A DNA stretch of 64,000 nt from Bacteroides muris (ex Afrizal et al. 2022). Its GTDB lineage: Bacteria > Bacteroidota > Bacteroidia > Bacteroidales > Bacteroidaceae. The stretch spans positions 1-64,000 of the forward strand of contig NZ_SRYZ01000001.1 of NCBI RefSeq assembly GCF_004793475.1, read 5' to 3'. This document shows positions 8,731-17,056 of the stretch, one piece after another. Below the pieces are notes generated by a model. The model did no database searches, had not been told where the DNA came from, and saw only the letters and a program-made list of their open reading frames with translations. The position numbers were made by a program, and so were the translations under genes. The number at the start of each line of letters is the position of its first letter. Position 1 is the stretch's first letter.

Positions 8731-8829
8731 GGAGATGTGTCAAAACACCAAAAATATGAAAATCACCCCTGTCACAGATATCTGTAGCAAGGGTGATTTT
8801 GTTAAAAGGAGGGTTTTGACACACCCTCC
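8731..8829. repeat. Nested inverted repeat, MITE-like element
   Basis: Terminal arms GGAGATGTGTCAAAAC (8731-8746) and GTTTTGACACACCCTCC (8813-8829) are inverted copies. Inside are AAAATCACCC (8759-8768) and GGGTGATTTT (8791-8800), and at the centre the palindrome ACAGATATCTGT (8774-8785). The whole 99 bases folds into one long interrupted hairpin. It could be a miniature transposable element, since GTGTGTCAAAA-like ends occur on some Bacteroides insertion sequences as I recall, or a bidirectional terminator. No coding capacity. Confidence 0.6.
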
Positions 8830-8883
8830 TGCTAGAGACAGCTATCAGCTTTCAGCTTATCAACAAGCCTCAGCCATAGCGTC

Positions 8884-9786
8884 TTATTTACTATACGATG
8901 CCTTCACGAAAGGAGCCTCAAGTAAGTAGTCAAGACTCTGCTTCACACTCTCTTCTACGGAGCAACTGTATTTCTCTATCTCAGCTACGATGTGGCGCAC
9001 ACCGGCAGTATCCGTATTCTTGAAGATAGCATCATAACCTACCATACCACTCTGTCCTATCTCGCGGTGATCCTTGATATGGAGCATGGTGAAACGTCCG
9101 GGATACTTGTTGAAGTAATCCACCGGGCTGTTCTGGCCGCGCACTACCCAGTAAACGTCCATCTGGAAGAATACATATTCGGGGTTGGTGTGTTGCAGCA
9201 TGTAGTCCAGCATCAGTTCCTTGTCCTCCACTTTCTGGAATTCATGGGCATGATTGTGATAGCCATATTTCAGACCGGCAGCCAGGCAGCGCTTGCCCAC
9301 TTCATTGTAATAGTCGCAGTAGGTCTGCAAGTCTTTCAATGTCTTGGGAACGTTCATCCACGGAGTCACGATATACTCCATACCGGCCTCCTTATGGGCA
9401 GCAATGCACTGGTCCCACCATTTCAAGGCTTCCGTAAAGTCGCCTGAAACCAGTTCCTCGTCCGACAACCCGCGGGTAGTGTGTGAAGAAAGCACGGTCA
9501 TACCGCTCTTTTCCACCATCTGCTTGAACTCTTGGGGAGTCTTGCCGTAGAACTTACCGTCATTGTAGTTGGCGGCCTCCACACTGGTATAGCCCATATC
9601 AGCCAGGTCCTTCAGAATCCGGTCGAGGTTACTACCGTCCTTCACCAAGTCTCTTACAGAGTAGAGCTGTATGGCTACTTCCTTTTTCGTCGTTTCCGGC
9701 ATTGTTTCCGTGCTGTGGGTGCTACAGCTTGTAGTCATCATGGACAAGCACAGTGCTGGCAAAATCATCATCTGTTTGATTCTCAT
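8884..9786 (-). CDS. Sugar phosphate isomerase/epimerase-like lipoprotein (TIM barrel)
   Basis: A 300-residue protein of the xylose isomerase-like TIM-barrel family. The signal ends MMTTSC with the lipobox Cys at about residue 21, so it is probably a periplasm-facing lipoprotein. Barrel motifs include IQLYSVRD, GYTSVEAANY and the metal-site region YGYHNHAHEF. It ends a minus-strand four-gene cluster with a DUF1080 hydrolase and two Gfo/Idh oxidoreductases, the gene set of the Bacteroides 3-keto-glycoside cleavage pathway (BT2156-BT2160 in B. thetaiotaomicron, from memory). A role in processing 3-keto sugars is inferred from that context. Confidence 0.85.
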   Translation of the reverse strand: MRIKQMMILPALCLSMMTTSCSTHSTETMPETTKKEVAIQLYSVRDLVKDGSNLDRILKDLADMGYTSVEAANYNDGKFYGKTPQEFKQMVEKSGMTVLSSHTTRGLSDEELVSGDFTEALKWWDQCIAAHKEAGMEYIVTPWMNVPKTLKDLQTYCDYYNEVGKRCLAAGLKYGYHNHAHEFQKVEDKELMLDYMLQHTNPEYVFFQMDVYWVVRGQNSPVDYFNKYPGRFTMLHIKDHREIGQSGMVGYDAIFKNTDTAGVRHIVAEIEKYSCSVEESVKQSLDYLLEAPFVKASYSK

Positions 9787-9807
9787 AATACTATCTTTAA
9801 AAAAGGA

Positions 9808-10689
9808 TTAGTCGAGAACCTTTACACGGATGTTGCGGAACCATACGTCATCACCATGATCTTGCAATCCGATGAAACCTTCGTGATTCTCACCACCGCA
9901 ATTGTTCAGCAATTCGAAGGCCAAGGGCCACTTCTTTTCGCTGAATTTGCTAGCCTGCAACATATCAGTCCATTGTTTAGTCCACAAGTGATATTCCACT
10001 ACATTCTCATCGTTCTGACCATGAACCACAGTACCTTTATATACCATGATTTTGGCTTTGTTCCATTCACCGAAAGGATTTGCATTCTGCGGAACAGCAG
10101 GAATCATATCATAAAGAGAAGCCGATTGGCGGTTGTTGTCCTTGCCCAATTTGGCATCAGGATGGTTGGCATTGTCCAGTACCTGATATTCGGGAGCAGA
10201 GATATAGATGGGTTCCAATACTTCGTTGCCGTCATTATCCTTGGAAGTAATCTCCTGAGCCAAATAGAAGATACCGGAGTTACCACCTTTGGAAACCTTC
10301 CATTCCAGTTCCAACTCAAAATTTTTGAACTTGTGAGCAAAAATCAAGTCGCCCCCCTCACCTGTCTGGCCTTCACCTGTACCACTTCCGCAGAACTTGA
10401 TGCAGCCGTCCTCAATAATCCAACGGGAAGGCACCTTATCCTTACCGTAACCGCGCCATCCGTTGAAGCTTGTTCCGTCAAAGATAGTGATGTAACCATC
10501 TGCGTCTACCGGCAAATCCAGGGTTTCGGTTTCGTCGGCTTTCAGAGACTTGGAGTAGGACACTGTAGTAGTAGTAGTAGTAGTAGCTACGACTTCTTCC
10601 GTAGCGTTCGATTTCTTTGCACTGCCACCGCAAGAGGCAAGCATGCCTCCAATAAGGCAACAAGCCAAAGGATAATATATTTTCTTCAT
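9808..10689 (-). CDS. DUF1080 (3-keto-disaccharide hydrolase-type) lipoprotein
   Basis: A 293-residue lipoprotein with lipobox LASC (Cys at about 20), a threonine-rich linker and a DUF1080 lectin-like jelly-roll domain. Family landmarks are TIFDGTSFNGWRGYG near the domain start, the GGDLIF strand and GGNSGIFY. DUF1080 proteins have been shown to cleave 3-keto-glycosides, and its neighbours are the Gfo/Idh enzymes expected to make the 3-keto group. The linker is encoded by seven GTA repeats (minus-strand TAC) at 10565-10585, so slippage there would change threonine number without a frameshift. Confidence 0.87.
   Translation of the reverse strand: MKKIYYPLACCLIGGMLASCGGSAKKSNATEEVVATTTTTTTVSYSKSLKADETETLDLPVDADGYITIFDGTSFNGWRGYGKDKVPSRWIIEDGCIKFCGSGTGEGQTGEGGDLIFAHKFKNFELELEWKVSKGGNSGIFYLAQEITSKDNDGNEVLEPIYISAPEYQVLDNANHPDAKLGKDNNRQSASLYDMIPAVPQNANPFGEWNKAKIMVYKGTVVHGQNDENVVEYHLWTKQWTDMLQASKFSEKKWPLAFELLNNCGGENHEGFIGLQDHGDDVWFRNIRVKVLD
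10565..10586. repeat. Seven-copy GTA microsatellite inside the DUF1080 gene
   Basis: (GTA)7 plus G; on the coding strand it gives a run of threonines just after the lipobox region. In-frame triplet repeat. Confidence 0.8.
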
Positions 10690-10761
10690 AATCTGAAAAA
10701 TTAAATGATTAGTATTCGTTTATGAGCATCAGAAACCTAGTTCCGATGCTCTTTTTAATGT

Positions 10762-12249
10762 TTATCTGGGCATATCGGGCAACTTCCAGCCTTCGCGGTA
10801 GTTGTGCTTGATGAGCTCTTCTGCAAAAGCTTTGGCATTTACCGGATCTGTCCAAGTCTTGTCGAAGCTCGGATGGCCGTTGTGTATCTTAAAGCCGTCC
10901 TTGATGACCGTACGAAGTGTTTCATCATCACCGATATTAGTGAAGCGCATATTGGCACCGTCCCATTCCAATGTCTTGTTCAAACCTTGCAGACGAACAG
11001 CCAATACACCCATTGCCACCATTTCGTTCATCGGTCCTGCTTCAGAGAAGTCTGACTTAGGCATTACGCGGCTGGAAGGACTTTCCTTGCAAGCACGTAC
11101 CCAGTCCATCTCATGACCGCCACTCATAGCCTTCGGCACACGGCGGCAAACCTTCGGTGCATTGGGCACACGGCCGGAGAGCAGCCACGGGTTCTGTCCG
11201 TAGCAACCGCAAATCAGCGTGTCCTTCGTTCCGTGGAAAATGGTCAGACCGCCACCGCTCTGCATCAGTTGCTTTCCTTCGGGGAAGCCTTTCGGACGTT
11301 CGGGCATCATGCCACCGTCGTACCAGTGTACTTCCACCTCAGGCATAGCTACCTTCGGCATATTCTCACGAGCAGGGAAAGTCAGCTTCACGTGCTGTGC
11401 TTGCGGAGCGCAGGCATTGAGCAATAATGTAGACGAACCTTCCACTTTAGTAGGATACAGCAACTTCAAAGCTCTGAACGGCTGGTGCAGGATATGACAA
11501 GCCATATCACCCAAAGCACCCGTACCATAATCCCACCATCCGCGCCAGTTCCAAGGATGATAAATCTCGTTATATGGATTCATCTTGGCCGGACCGGTAA
11601 ATAAATCCCAGTTCAGGGTTTTGGGAATGCGATCTTCCTTTTCAGGAACATTCAATCCTTGCGGCCAGATGGGACGGTCAGTAGCACATTCCACTTTCGT
11701 CACGTCACCGATTTCACCGTTCCATATCCACTCGCATACCAAGTCGGTGCCTTCGTCCGAAGAACCTTGGTTACCCATCTGGGTAACTACCCCCGTAGAA
11801 GCGGCCAATCGGGTAAGCAGACGGGACTCATATACGGAATGCGTCAACGGTTTCTGGCAATATACATGTTTGCCCATCGTCATGGCATCAGCTGTGATGA
11901 TGGCATGCGTATGGTCGGCAGTAGCGATGATAACGGCATCGATGTCCTTGCCCATTTCATCGTACATCTTGCGATAGTCCCAATACTTCTTCGCATTGGG
12001 AAGCTCATCGAACACACCTTTCGCGTAACGCCAGTCTACATCACAAAGAGCCACGATGTTTTCCGTAGCTTTCACATGATTGATGTTTGTATGTCCCATA
12101 CCGCCGATACCTACGGCAGCAATGTTCAAACGGTCACTGGGAGGTACGTGTCCGTGGCTCTTACCCAAAATGCTGCTCGGAGCAATGGTAAGTCCCGCCA
12201 AAGCTAAACCTCCGGTCTTAAGAAATTCTCTTCTTGTAAATTTCGACAT
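10762..12249 (-). CDS. Gfo/Idh/MocA oxidoreductase with Tat signal
   Basis: A 495-residue NAD(P)-dependent oxidoreductase. The N-terminus SKFTRREFLKTGG followed by a hydrophobic stretch is a twin-arginine signal, implying export of the folded cofactor-loaded enzyme. The Rossmann motif AAVGIGGMGHTNI starts at about residue 45, and YCQKPLTHS is the conserved EKP-like catalytic lysine motif, here QKP. Length is typical of the long exported Bacteroidetes subfamily. With its partner at 12313 it likely oxidises or reduces C3 of glycosides; this is inferred from the cluster. Confidence 0.88.
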   Translation of the reverse strand: MSKFTRREFLKTGGLALAGLTIAPSSILGKSHGHVPPSDRLNIAAVGIGGMGHTNINHVKATENIVALCDVDWRYAKGVFDELPNAKKYWDYRKMYDEMGKDIDAVIIATADHTHAIITADAMTMGKHVYCQKPLTHSVYESRLLTRLAASTGVVTQMGNQGSSDEGTDLVCEWIWNGEIGDVTKVECATDRPIWPQGLNVPEKEDRIPKTLNWDLFTGPAKMNPYNEIYHPWNWRGWWDYGTGALGDMACHILHQPFRALKLLYPTKVEGSSTLLLNACAPQAQHVKLTFPARENMPKVAMPEVEVHWYDGGMMPERPKGFPEGKQLMQSGGGLTIFHGTKDTLICGCYGQNPWLLSGRVPNAPKVCRRVPKAMSGGHEMDWVRACKESPSSRVMPKSDFSEAGPMNEMVAMGVLAVRLQGLNKTLEWDGANMRFTNIGDDETLRTVIKDGFKIHNGHPSFDKTWTDPVNAKAFAEELIKHNYREGWKLPDMPR

Positions 12250-12312
12250 GGTTCTTTAGATTTTAAAATCGGTTAATATTATGTGTTTTGAAAAACATTT
12301 TTTACTTCGGAT

Positions 12313-13392
12313 TCACACAATGGTCTTCTTCGGACGAAGCAACCCGTAACCATCCTTCATGTGACGGCGACGCTCTCTGATTTCTTCCAGTGTCTGCAAA
12401 TTGCCTATACCGGGCAGGTCGTGGCAGCGAGCATCGTCCAAAAATGTCCATCCGTACTGAGAGGCTACTGCCGAATCGCGCATCAGAGGCAACCCGGGAT
12501 CACGCTTGCCGCTCTCGATGGAGTCGGCCATGAGGTTGCACAGTTTATCCAGATTCTTTCCACCGAAGGGTTTTTCCAGACGAAGAGTACGACTGACGCC
12601 ATGAAGTTCTACGATAGCAGTACGGAAGTCGTGTGTCATGCGCACGATGCCTTTGGTACCGATTATATCCGTATAGGCATTGTGTGTCTGATTCTGAGAA
12701 AGTTGTCCATAGACAAATCCCTGTGTGACATCGAACACAATACCGTTCTCGAATGTGCCGTGGCACTGCACCCACCAAGGGTCTTTGTAATCCCACATGC
12801 GCATGCCTTGTGCGTGCCAACTTTTATATTCACTGCCGGCATACCAACGGGCAATATCTATGTAATGCATGCCGCAATCGTGATAAGCCGGGCCTTCGTA
12901 CTCGTGTCCTTCACCCGGTGCTAATCCTGGAGTCATATGGCAGATACGCAGAATAGCCAGTTCACCAATCTCGCCTTCGGCAATGAATTGCTTCATAGCT
13001 TGGTGATACCAGGAATTGCGCAGGTAGAGGTTGACAGCGGCAATTTTGTCATACTTCTCGATTAGGTCCACAATTTCCCACTCTTTGTCGATGGTATCAG
13101 CAATGGGTTTTTCCGTAAGAATGTGTTTGCCACTATGAACGGCTTTCTCTATTTGTTCTTTCCTGGAATTTGCCAATGCAAAAAGACCAACAGCTTCTAC
13201 ACTCTGATCGTCAAAGATTTCTTGTTCATCGGATATGATTCTGGATGAAGGAGAAAGGTTTCTGGCCAATTCTCGAGAGGCAGGGTCAATATCGCAGATG
13301 TAAGCAATGTCCCACCGACCGCTCTTCTGCATCTCTTCCCAATACATCTGCCCCATTCTGCCAAACCCTATCAAACCAACTTTTATTTTCAT
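12313..13392 (-). CDS. Gfo/Idh/MocA oxidoreductase (cytoplasmic type)
   Basis: A 359-residue oxidoreductase without a signal peptide. The Rossmann loop is GLIGFGRMGQMYWE at residues 5-18, and TEKPIAD (about 91-97) carries the catalytic lysine. HYIDIARWYAG in the C-terminal domain matches inositol-dehydrogenase-like members. First gene of the four-gene minus-strand cluster, with a TACTTTTG box upstream. Substrate unknown; the context suggests glycoside or inositol-like substrates. Confidence 0.88.
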   Translation of the reverse strand: MKIKVGLIGFGRMGQMYWEEMQKSGRWDIAYICDIDPASRELARNLSPSSRIISDEQEIFDDQSVEAVGLFALANSRKEQIEKAVHSGKHILTEKPIADTIDKEWEIVDLIEKYDKIAAVNLYLRNSWYHQAMKQFIAEGEIGELAILRICHMTPGLAPGEGHEYEGPAYHDCGMHYIDIARWYAGSEYKSWHAQGMRMWDYKDPWWVQCHGTFENGIVFDVTQGFVYGQLSQNQTHNAYTDIIGTKGIVRMTHDFRTAIVELHGVSRTLRLEKPFGGKNLDKLCNLMADSIESGKRDPGLPLMRDSAVASQYGWTFLDDARCHDLPGIGNLQTLEEIRERRRHMKDGYGLLRPKKTIV

Positions 13393-13447
13393 GGATTATG
13401 ATATTTTTATAATAAGATTTATCTCGTGCCTGATGATTGTGTTTTTG

Positions 13448-13455
13448 CAAAAGTA
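13448..13455 (-). promoter_or_regulatory. Promoter -7 box of the Gfo/Idh-DUF1080 cluster
   Basis: Minus-strand TACTTTTG, 55 bases upstream of the first gene of the cluster. No TTTG at the expected -33 position. Confidence 0.55.
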
Positions 13456-14169
13456 AGACAATTCTTTATAGAAAAGACGAATTTGTTTGTTAAAAAAGTG
13501 CAAAACATCTCGTCCTTTCTCCTCTGCACGAAGCGGCGAAGCAGCAAGAAGCCCCCCCTTTCCGAGGGTTTTCCGGCTGTATGTATTTCATTCCATCCAT
13601 ATACATGATATTGTCTCATTTTTATAAGAAGTCTGCAAGAAAAGGAACCAAGCGTACCCGGTTCCGTATCATCCCTATTTTCTTTTTACCTGTCTGGAAA
13701 ACTTCTTCAACACCTGTTTGAAAAACTTTTCTAAATCTAATTTTCCTCTTAAAACATAATCATTCTTTAAAAAGCCTGTGCCGATTGAACGGCCGCAGCC
13801 CATATCTTATTTTTGTGTTGCTTGGGCAAAATTATGTTATTATAATAAGAAAAAACAGAGAGAGTAAACGTCATAAGTAGGTAAAAGTAGATTCAAAAAA
13901 AATAATCATATTGATATACAAACGATTATATTACACATAAAGGAGCTAAAAAGTAGATTTTAAAGAGGTATATAGGAGATGTTGCTGGTCGGTTTCGCTC
14001 ATTGGGGCATTCGTTTTTGGGGATACCGATTTTTCAGATTGCAGATGAATCCCGGCTACATGAACAGAATCCCGGCAAACGAATGCCAGGACTCTGTTTA
14101 TAGCTGAAAGAAACGAACAAGATTCACTTGCGATATCCGGCATCCGCTCGGGTGCCGAAACGACTCTTC
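13456..14169. other. Gene-free interval between the Gfo/Idh cluster and the PUL
   Basis: About 0.7 kb with no supported gene; the 65-codon open frame at 13946-14143 has no recognisable features. It holds an 11-bp inverted repeat (14006-14016 with 14077-14087) and two copies of GAATCCCGGC about 21 bases apart within the loop. The rest is AT-rich and unremarkable. Confidence 0.6.
14006..14087. repeat. Inverted repeat downstream of the phosphoesterase gene
   Basis: GGCATTCGTTT (14006-14016) and AAACGAATGCC (14077-14087) are perfect inverted copies flanking a 60-base loop. It lies 83 bases past the end of the PUL operon; possibly a 3' processing or termination structure. Confidence 0.4.
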
Positions 14170-15381
14170 CTAGTGCCGTTCCAGCAGGATTTTGTCAACC
14201 AAAGTTCCTTGAGTGTCGCGTATTTCAAGCTGCAACCGGTCGCCGCTCGTCTGCCCGTCTATCACCGTATTGTGTGCATTGACCACCACCGGGAAACGCA
14301 CCTGTGAGTCGGGGTTGCAGTGCAGGTAGCGGTGCAGGTGACCGCAAAGCATGGCATCAATGCCCGCTTCGTTGAGGATGGGCACGAATTTATCAAGTAC
14401 TTCTTGCGGCCCGTGCCACAGACCCTTGACAGGTTGCGGGGGCATGTGTGCAATGACAATCCGGAACTTGGCATCGCGAAATTCGGGAGCGCGTACGGCT
14501 TCTTTCAGCCATTCGGCCTGTTCGTTACGGTAGTTGTCATAGTCAGTAATACCGCTGTACTCGATATCCGTGTCAGGCTTATCCTCACCGGTATCAAGCA
14601 CGAGGAAGCATACGGGACCCTGGCGGAACATGTAATACAAATGAGACTCCTTGGGCGAGAAGTAGTGCTGAAAGGAGGTGGCAAACAGACCCCTTGTCTC
14701 GTGATTGCCACGTGCATAATACATGGGCACCTGCTTTGCAAACAGGTCGATGGAAACATCCATAAACCCAGAGAAGAGTTCTTCCTCACTTCGCAATTGA
14801 GTAAGCATATCACCGTTGAATATTACCATGTCTTTCTGCTGGCAGTGGACGGCATTCAGCAAAGCCGGAATATCAGCCGTGCGTCCATGAATGTCGTTGA
14901 TGATGGCGAAAGAGGTTTCGGGCTTCGTGGCATCATGGGTGCGGAAGACGGGCGGCCTTGCGGTATATACATCAAGGGCGGCAGTCTTACCGTATATCAC
15001 CTCCACTCCCTTGTGTTCCAGCACTTCGGTGGCATAGACACGATAGCGGTAGGCGGTGCCGGGCTCAAGCCCGGTCACCTTTACCACATGAAGCAACGAG
15101 GTGTTCTTCACACCGTTGGTCGTATCAAAATACTTGCGGCGTTCTTTATTGTAATAATTGCTGCCGTCGTCGGGGGCCAATTCCACCCATCCTACAGAGG
15201 GCTTGCTAGCCATCCACACAAAGGTAGCTTCGGTTTCTTTCACATTCTGCAAATAAGGTCCGTGATAAATGCGGATGCGGTCGGCCGCATGTCCGGCCAT
15301 CGTCAGGCAGACAAAGCAGACGAGACTGAAAACAGTCTTTGTAAGGTCAGAGAAGAATCGTTTCATGTCGTTATCAATCAT
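14170..15381 (-). CDS. Exported metallophosphoesterase, purple-acid-phosphatase-like
   Basis: A 403-residue exported enzyme. After the signal peptide, about residues 35-150 form an Fn3-like domain of purple acid phosphatases (IYHGPYLQNV...). The calcineurin-like domain follows, with the dinuclear metal motifs NDIHG, FNGDM, GNHE, AHMPP and GHLHRY in order. The ATG at 15381 overlaps the susD stop by 8 bases; a second start at 15366 is also possible. It is the only enzyme in this sigma-FecR-SusC-SusD locus, so the imported compound may be a phosphoester. That inference is not proven. Confidence 0.87.
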   Translation of the reverse strand: MIDNDMKRFFSDLTKTVFSLVCFVCLTMAGHAADRIRIYHGPYLQNVKETEATFVWMASKPSVGWVELAPDDGSNYYNKERRKYFDTTNGVKNTSLLHVVKVTGLEPGTAYRYRVYATEVLEHKGVEVIYGKTAALDVYTARPPVFRTHDATKPETSFAIINDIHGRTADIPALLNAVHCQQKDMVIFNGDMLTQLRSEEELFSGFMDVSIDLFAKQVPMYYARGNHETRGLFATSFQHYFSPKESHLYYMFRQGPVCFLVLDTGEDKPDTDIEYSGITDYDNYRNEQAEWLKEAVRAPEFRDAKFRIVIAHMPPQPVKGLWHGPQEVLDKFVPILNEAGIDAMLCGHLHRYLHCNPDSQVRFPVVVNAHNTVIDGQTSGDRLQLEIRDTQGTLVDKILLERH

Positions 15382-17044
15382 AGCCTTCGGTTTGTGTCAA
15401 GTTGGGGTTGGTGTTCAATTGTTCCTGATGGATGGGCAAATAGCGCTGATAAGGATAGAAAGAACGGTCTTCCAGTTTGCGTAACCGCTGGTTTTCCTCG
15501 GTGGGCAACTCGATGACTGCACGCATTGCCGGATCGGGATGGGAAGCATCTACGGTGCCTACCATACGGTAGAGCGGACTGTTGAGCAGTGTTTCGGCCA
15601 ACATCTTGCCGTTTTCATCTTTCCATCTCACCAAGTCGGCACGTCGCAGACCCTCGCCTGCCAACTCTATGCAGCGCTCGCGACGCACGAGTTCACGCAG
15701 TTTGGCCTGGGTGGCGTAGCGGCTCCGGTCTACAGCAATGTGTCCACCACGCGTACGCAGTTCGTCAATGATATCAAATACTTCATCGGTGTTCTCACCT
15801 TTCTCTACATTGATTTCGGCAATGGTAAGCAGTACTTCGGCATAGCGAAAGAGGATGGGACAAAGTTCGTCATCGGAAAGCGAAGCAGAGTATTGCGAGA
15901 TGGGCACGGTATATTTGGCCCAAATCATGCCTGTGTGTGTGGCGTTGTTGCCTGCATCCATATAATCGGAGTTTGCTTTTCCGTCAATGGTCTTATCCAA
16001 TGTATTGTACACGCGCATCTGTCCGTTGGCTCCCAGCCAGTCACGTCCGGGATAGATGATAATTTGTGCCAGACGCGGGTCGCGGTGCGCAAAGGGGTGT
16101 ATGGGATCGTAACCCGAACCCGGTTCACCGGGCATCAGACCGTTGTCCATTTCGAACATGTCTACCAGATTCTGCGTAGGCACCATGGAGGCCCAGCCGC
16201 CATCCTGGTTGCTGAAGAGGCGGATGGTATTACCGAAAGGTTCGGTAGTAGGGATGTGCTGCATGGAACAGATAATCTCTTTCGAATCTCTTCCGCGAAG
16301 GCTGAACAATTCTTGGTAGCTGAGGGTCTTTTCAATTTCATAAAGATGCAAGCCTTGGATGTCACGTGCAGCCGAGAGCGCGCGATCCAGATCGCCCCAG
16401 TAAAGTGCCGAACGCATCTTGATGGCAAGAGCCGTTCCGCGGGCAATGCGTCCGCGGGCTGCAGGCCGCTCGTCAAGTTCACGGATGGCTTGGTCCAGTT
16501 CGTCATAAACAAACTTCTTGACGGTTTCTTCCGAATCGCGCGGCAGTTTGGCTTCATCAGCCAGCTGGGGCAATCCCGTAATCAAGGGAACGCCTCCGTA
16601 CCAGAAATTCATCTGAAAATAGCGCCAAGCACGGATAGTACGCACTTGCCCCACCAAGTTGTCCTTCGCCTTGGAATCAGTAAAAGGCACCTTATCAATA
16701 TTGGCCATGAACGTGTTGCAACGTCGTATAATGGAGTAGTCATAATATTTCACTGTGCTAGAACGTGTAGCCGAACCGTTACCCACATACTTGTAACTGC
16801 TCGAACCTGTGAAGCTGTAGCAAATGTCGGACATGCAATCGGCAAAGAACACCTCCGAGGAGCCGGTAGCCGGGCTGACCCAATCTTCATAGCAAGCCAC
16901 CGCAGCCTTTTGAGCGTCGCTTTCAGTTTTCCAGAATGTGGCCGGCGACAAGGCATCTTTGGGAGCAGTGTCAAAGAAATCGTCACACGAGGTCATCAGA
17001 ACACCTGCCAGCAGAATGGGCAGGAGAAAGTTATTTGGTTTCAT
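15374..17044 (-). CDS. SusD/RagB family nutrient-binding outer-membrane lipoprotein
   Basis: A 556-residue SusD-like lipoprotein. The signal ends MTSC (Cys at about 20), followed by DDFFDTAPKDALSPATFW, the usual SusD mature start. TPR-like helices and the C-terminal RagB region follow, including RRERCIELAGEGLRRADLVRW. It caps the partner SusC barrel and captures the substrate at the cell surface. It starts 12 bases after the SusC stop and overlaps the phosphoesterase gene, so the three are one transcript. Confidence 0.95.
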   Translation of the reverse strand: MKPNNFLLPILLAGVLMTSCDDFFDTAPKDALSPATFWKTESDAQKAAVACYEDWVSPATGSSEVFFADCMSDICYSFTGSSSYKYVGNGSATRSSTVKYYDYSIIRRCNTFMANIDKVPFTDSKAKDNLVGQVRTIRAWRYFQMNFWYGGVPLITGLPQLADEAKLPRDSEETVKKFVYDELDQAIRELDERPAARGRIARGTALAIKMRSALYWGDLDRALSAARDIQGLHLYEIEKTLSYQELFSLRGRDSKEIICSMQHIPTTEPFGNTIRLFSNQDGGWASMVPTQNLVDMFEMDNGLMPGEPGSGYDPIHPFAHRDPRLAQIIIYPGRDWLGANGQMRVYNTLDKTIDGKANSDYMDAGNNATHTGMIWAKYTVPISQYSASLSDDELCPILFRYAEVLLTIAEINVEKGENTDEVFDIIDELRTRGGHIAVDRSRYATQAKLRELVRRERCIELAGEGLRRADLVRWKDENGKMLAETLLNSPLYRMVGTVDASHPDPAMRAVIELPTEENQRLRKLEDRSFYPYQRYLPIHQEQLNTNPNLTQTEGYD

Positions 17045-17056
17045 AAGCGTCTGTTG

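Noticed and set aside
9532..10704. 390-codon plus-strand open frame
   Set aside because: Antisense to the DUF1080 and isomerase genes; its translation has no recognisable domain and the opposite strand encodes clear lipoproteins.
13946..14143. 65-codon minus-strand frame in the gap before the PUL
   Set aside because: No start context, no similarity pattern and overlaps an inverted repeat; not supported as a gene.
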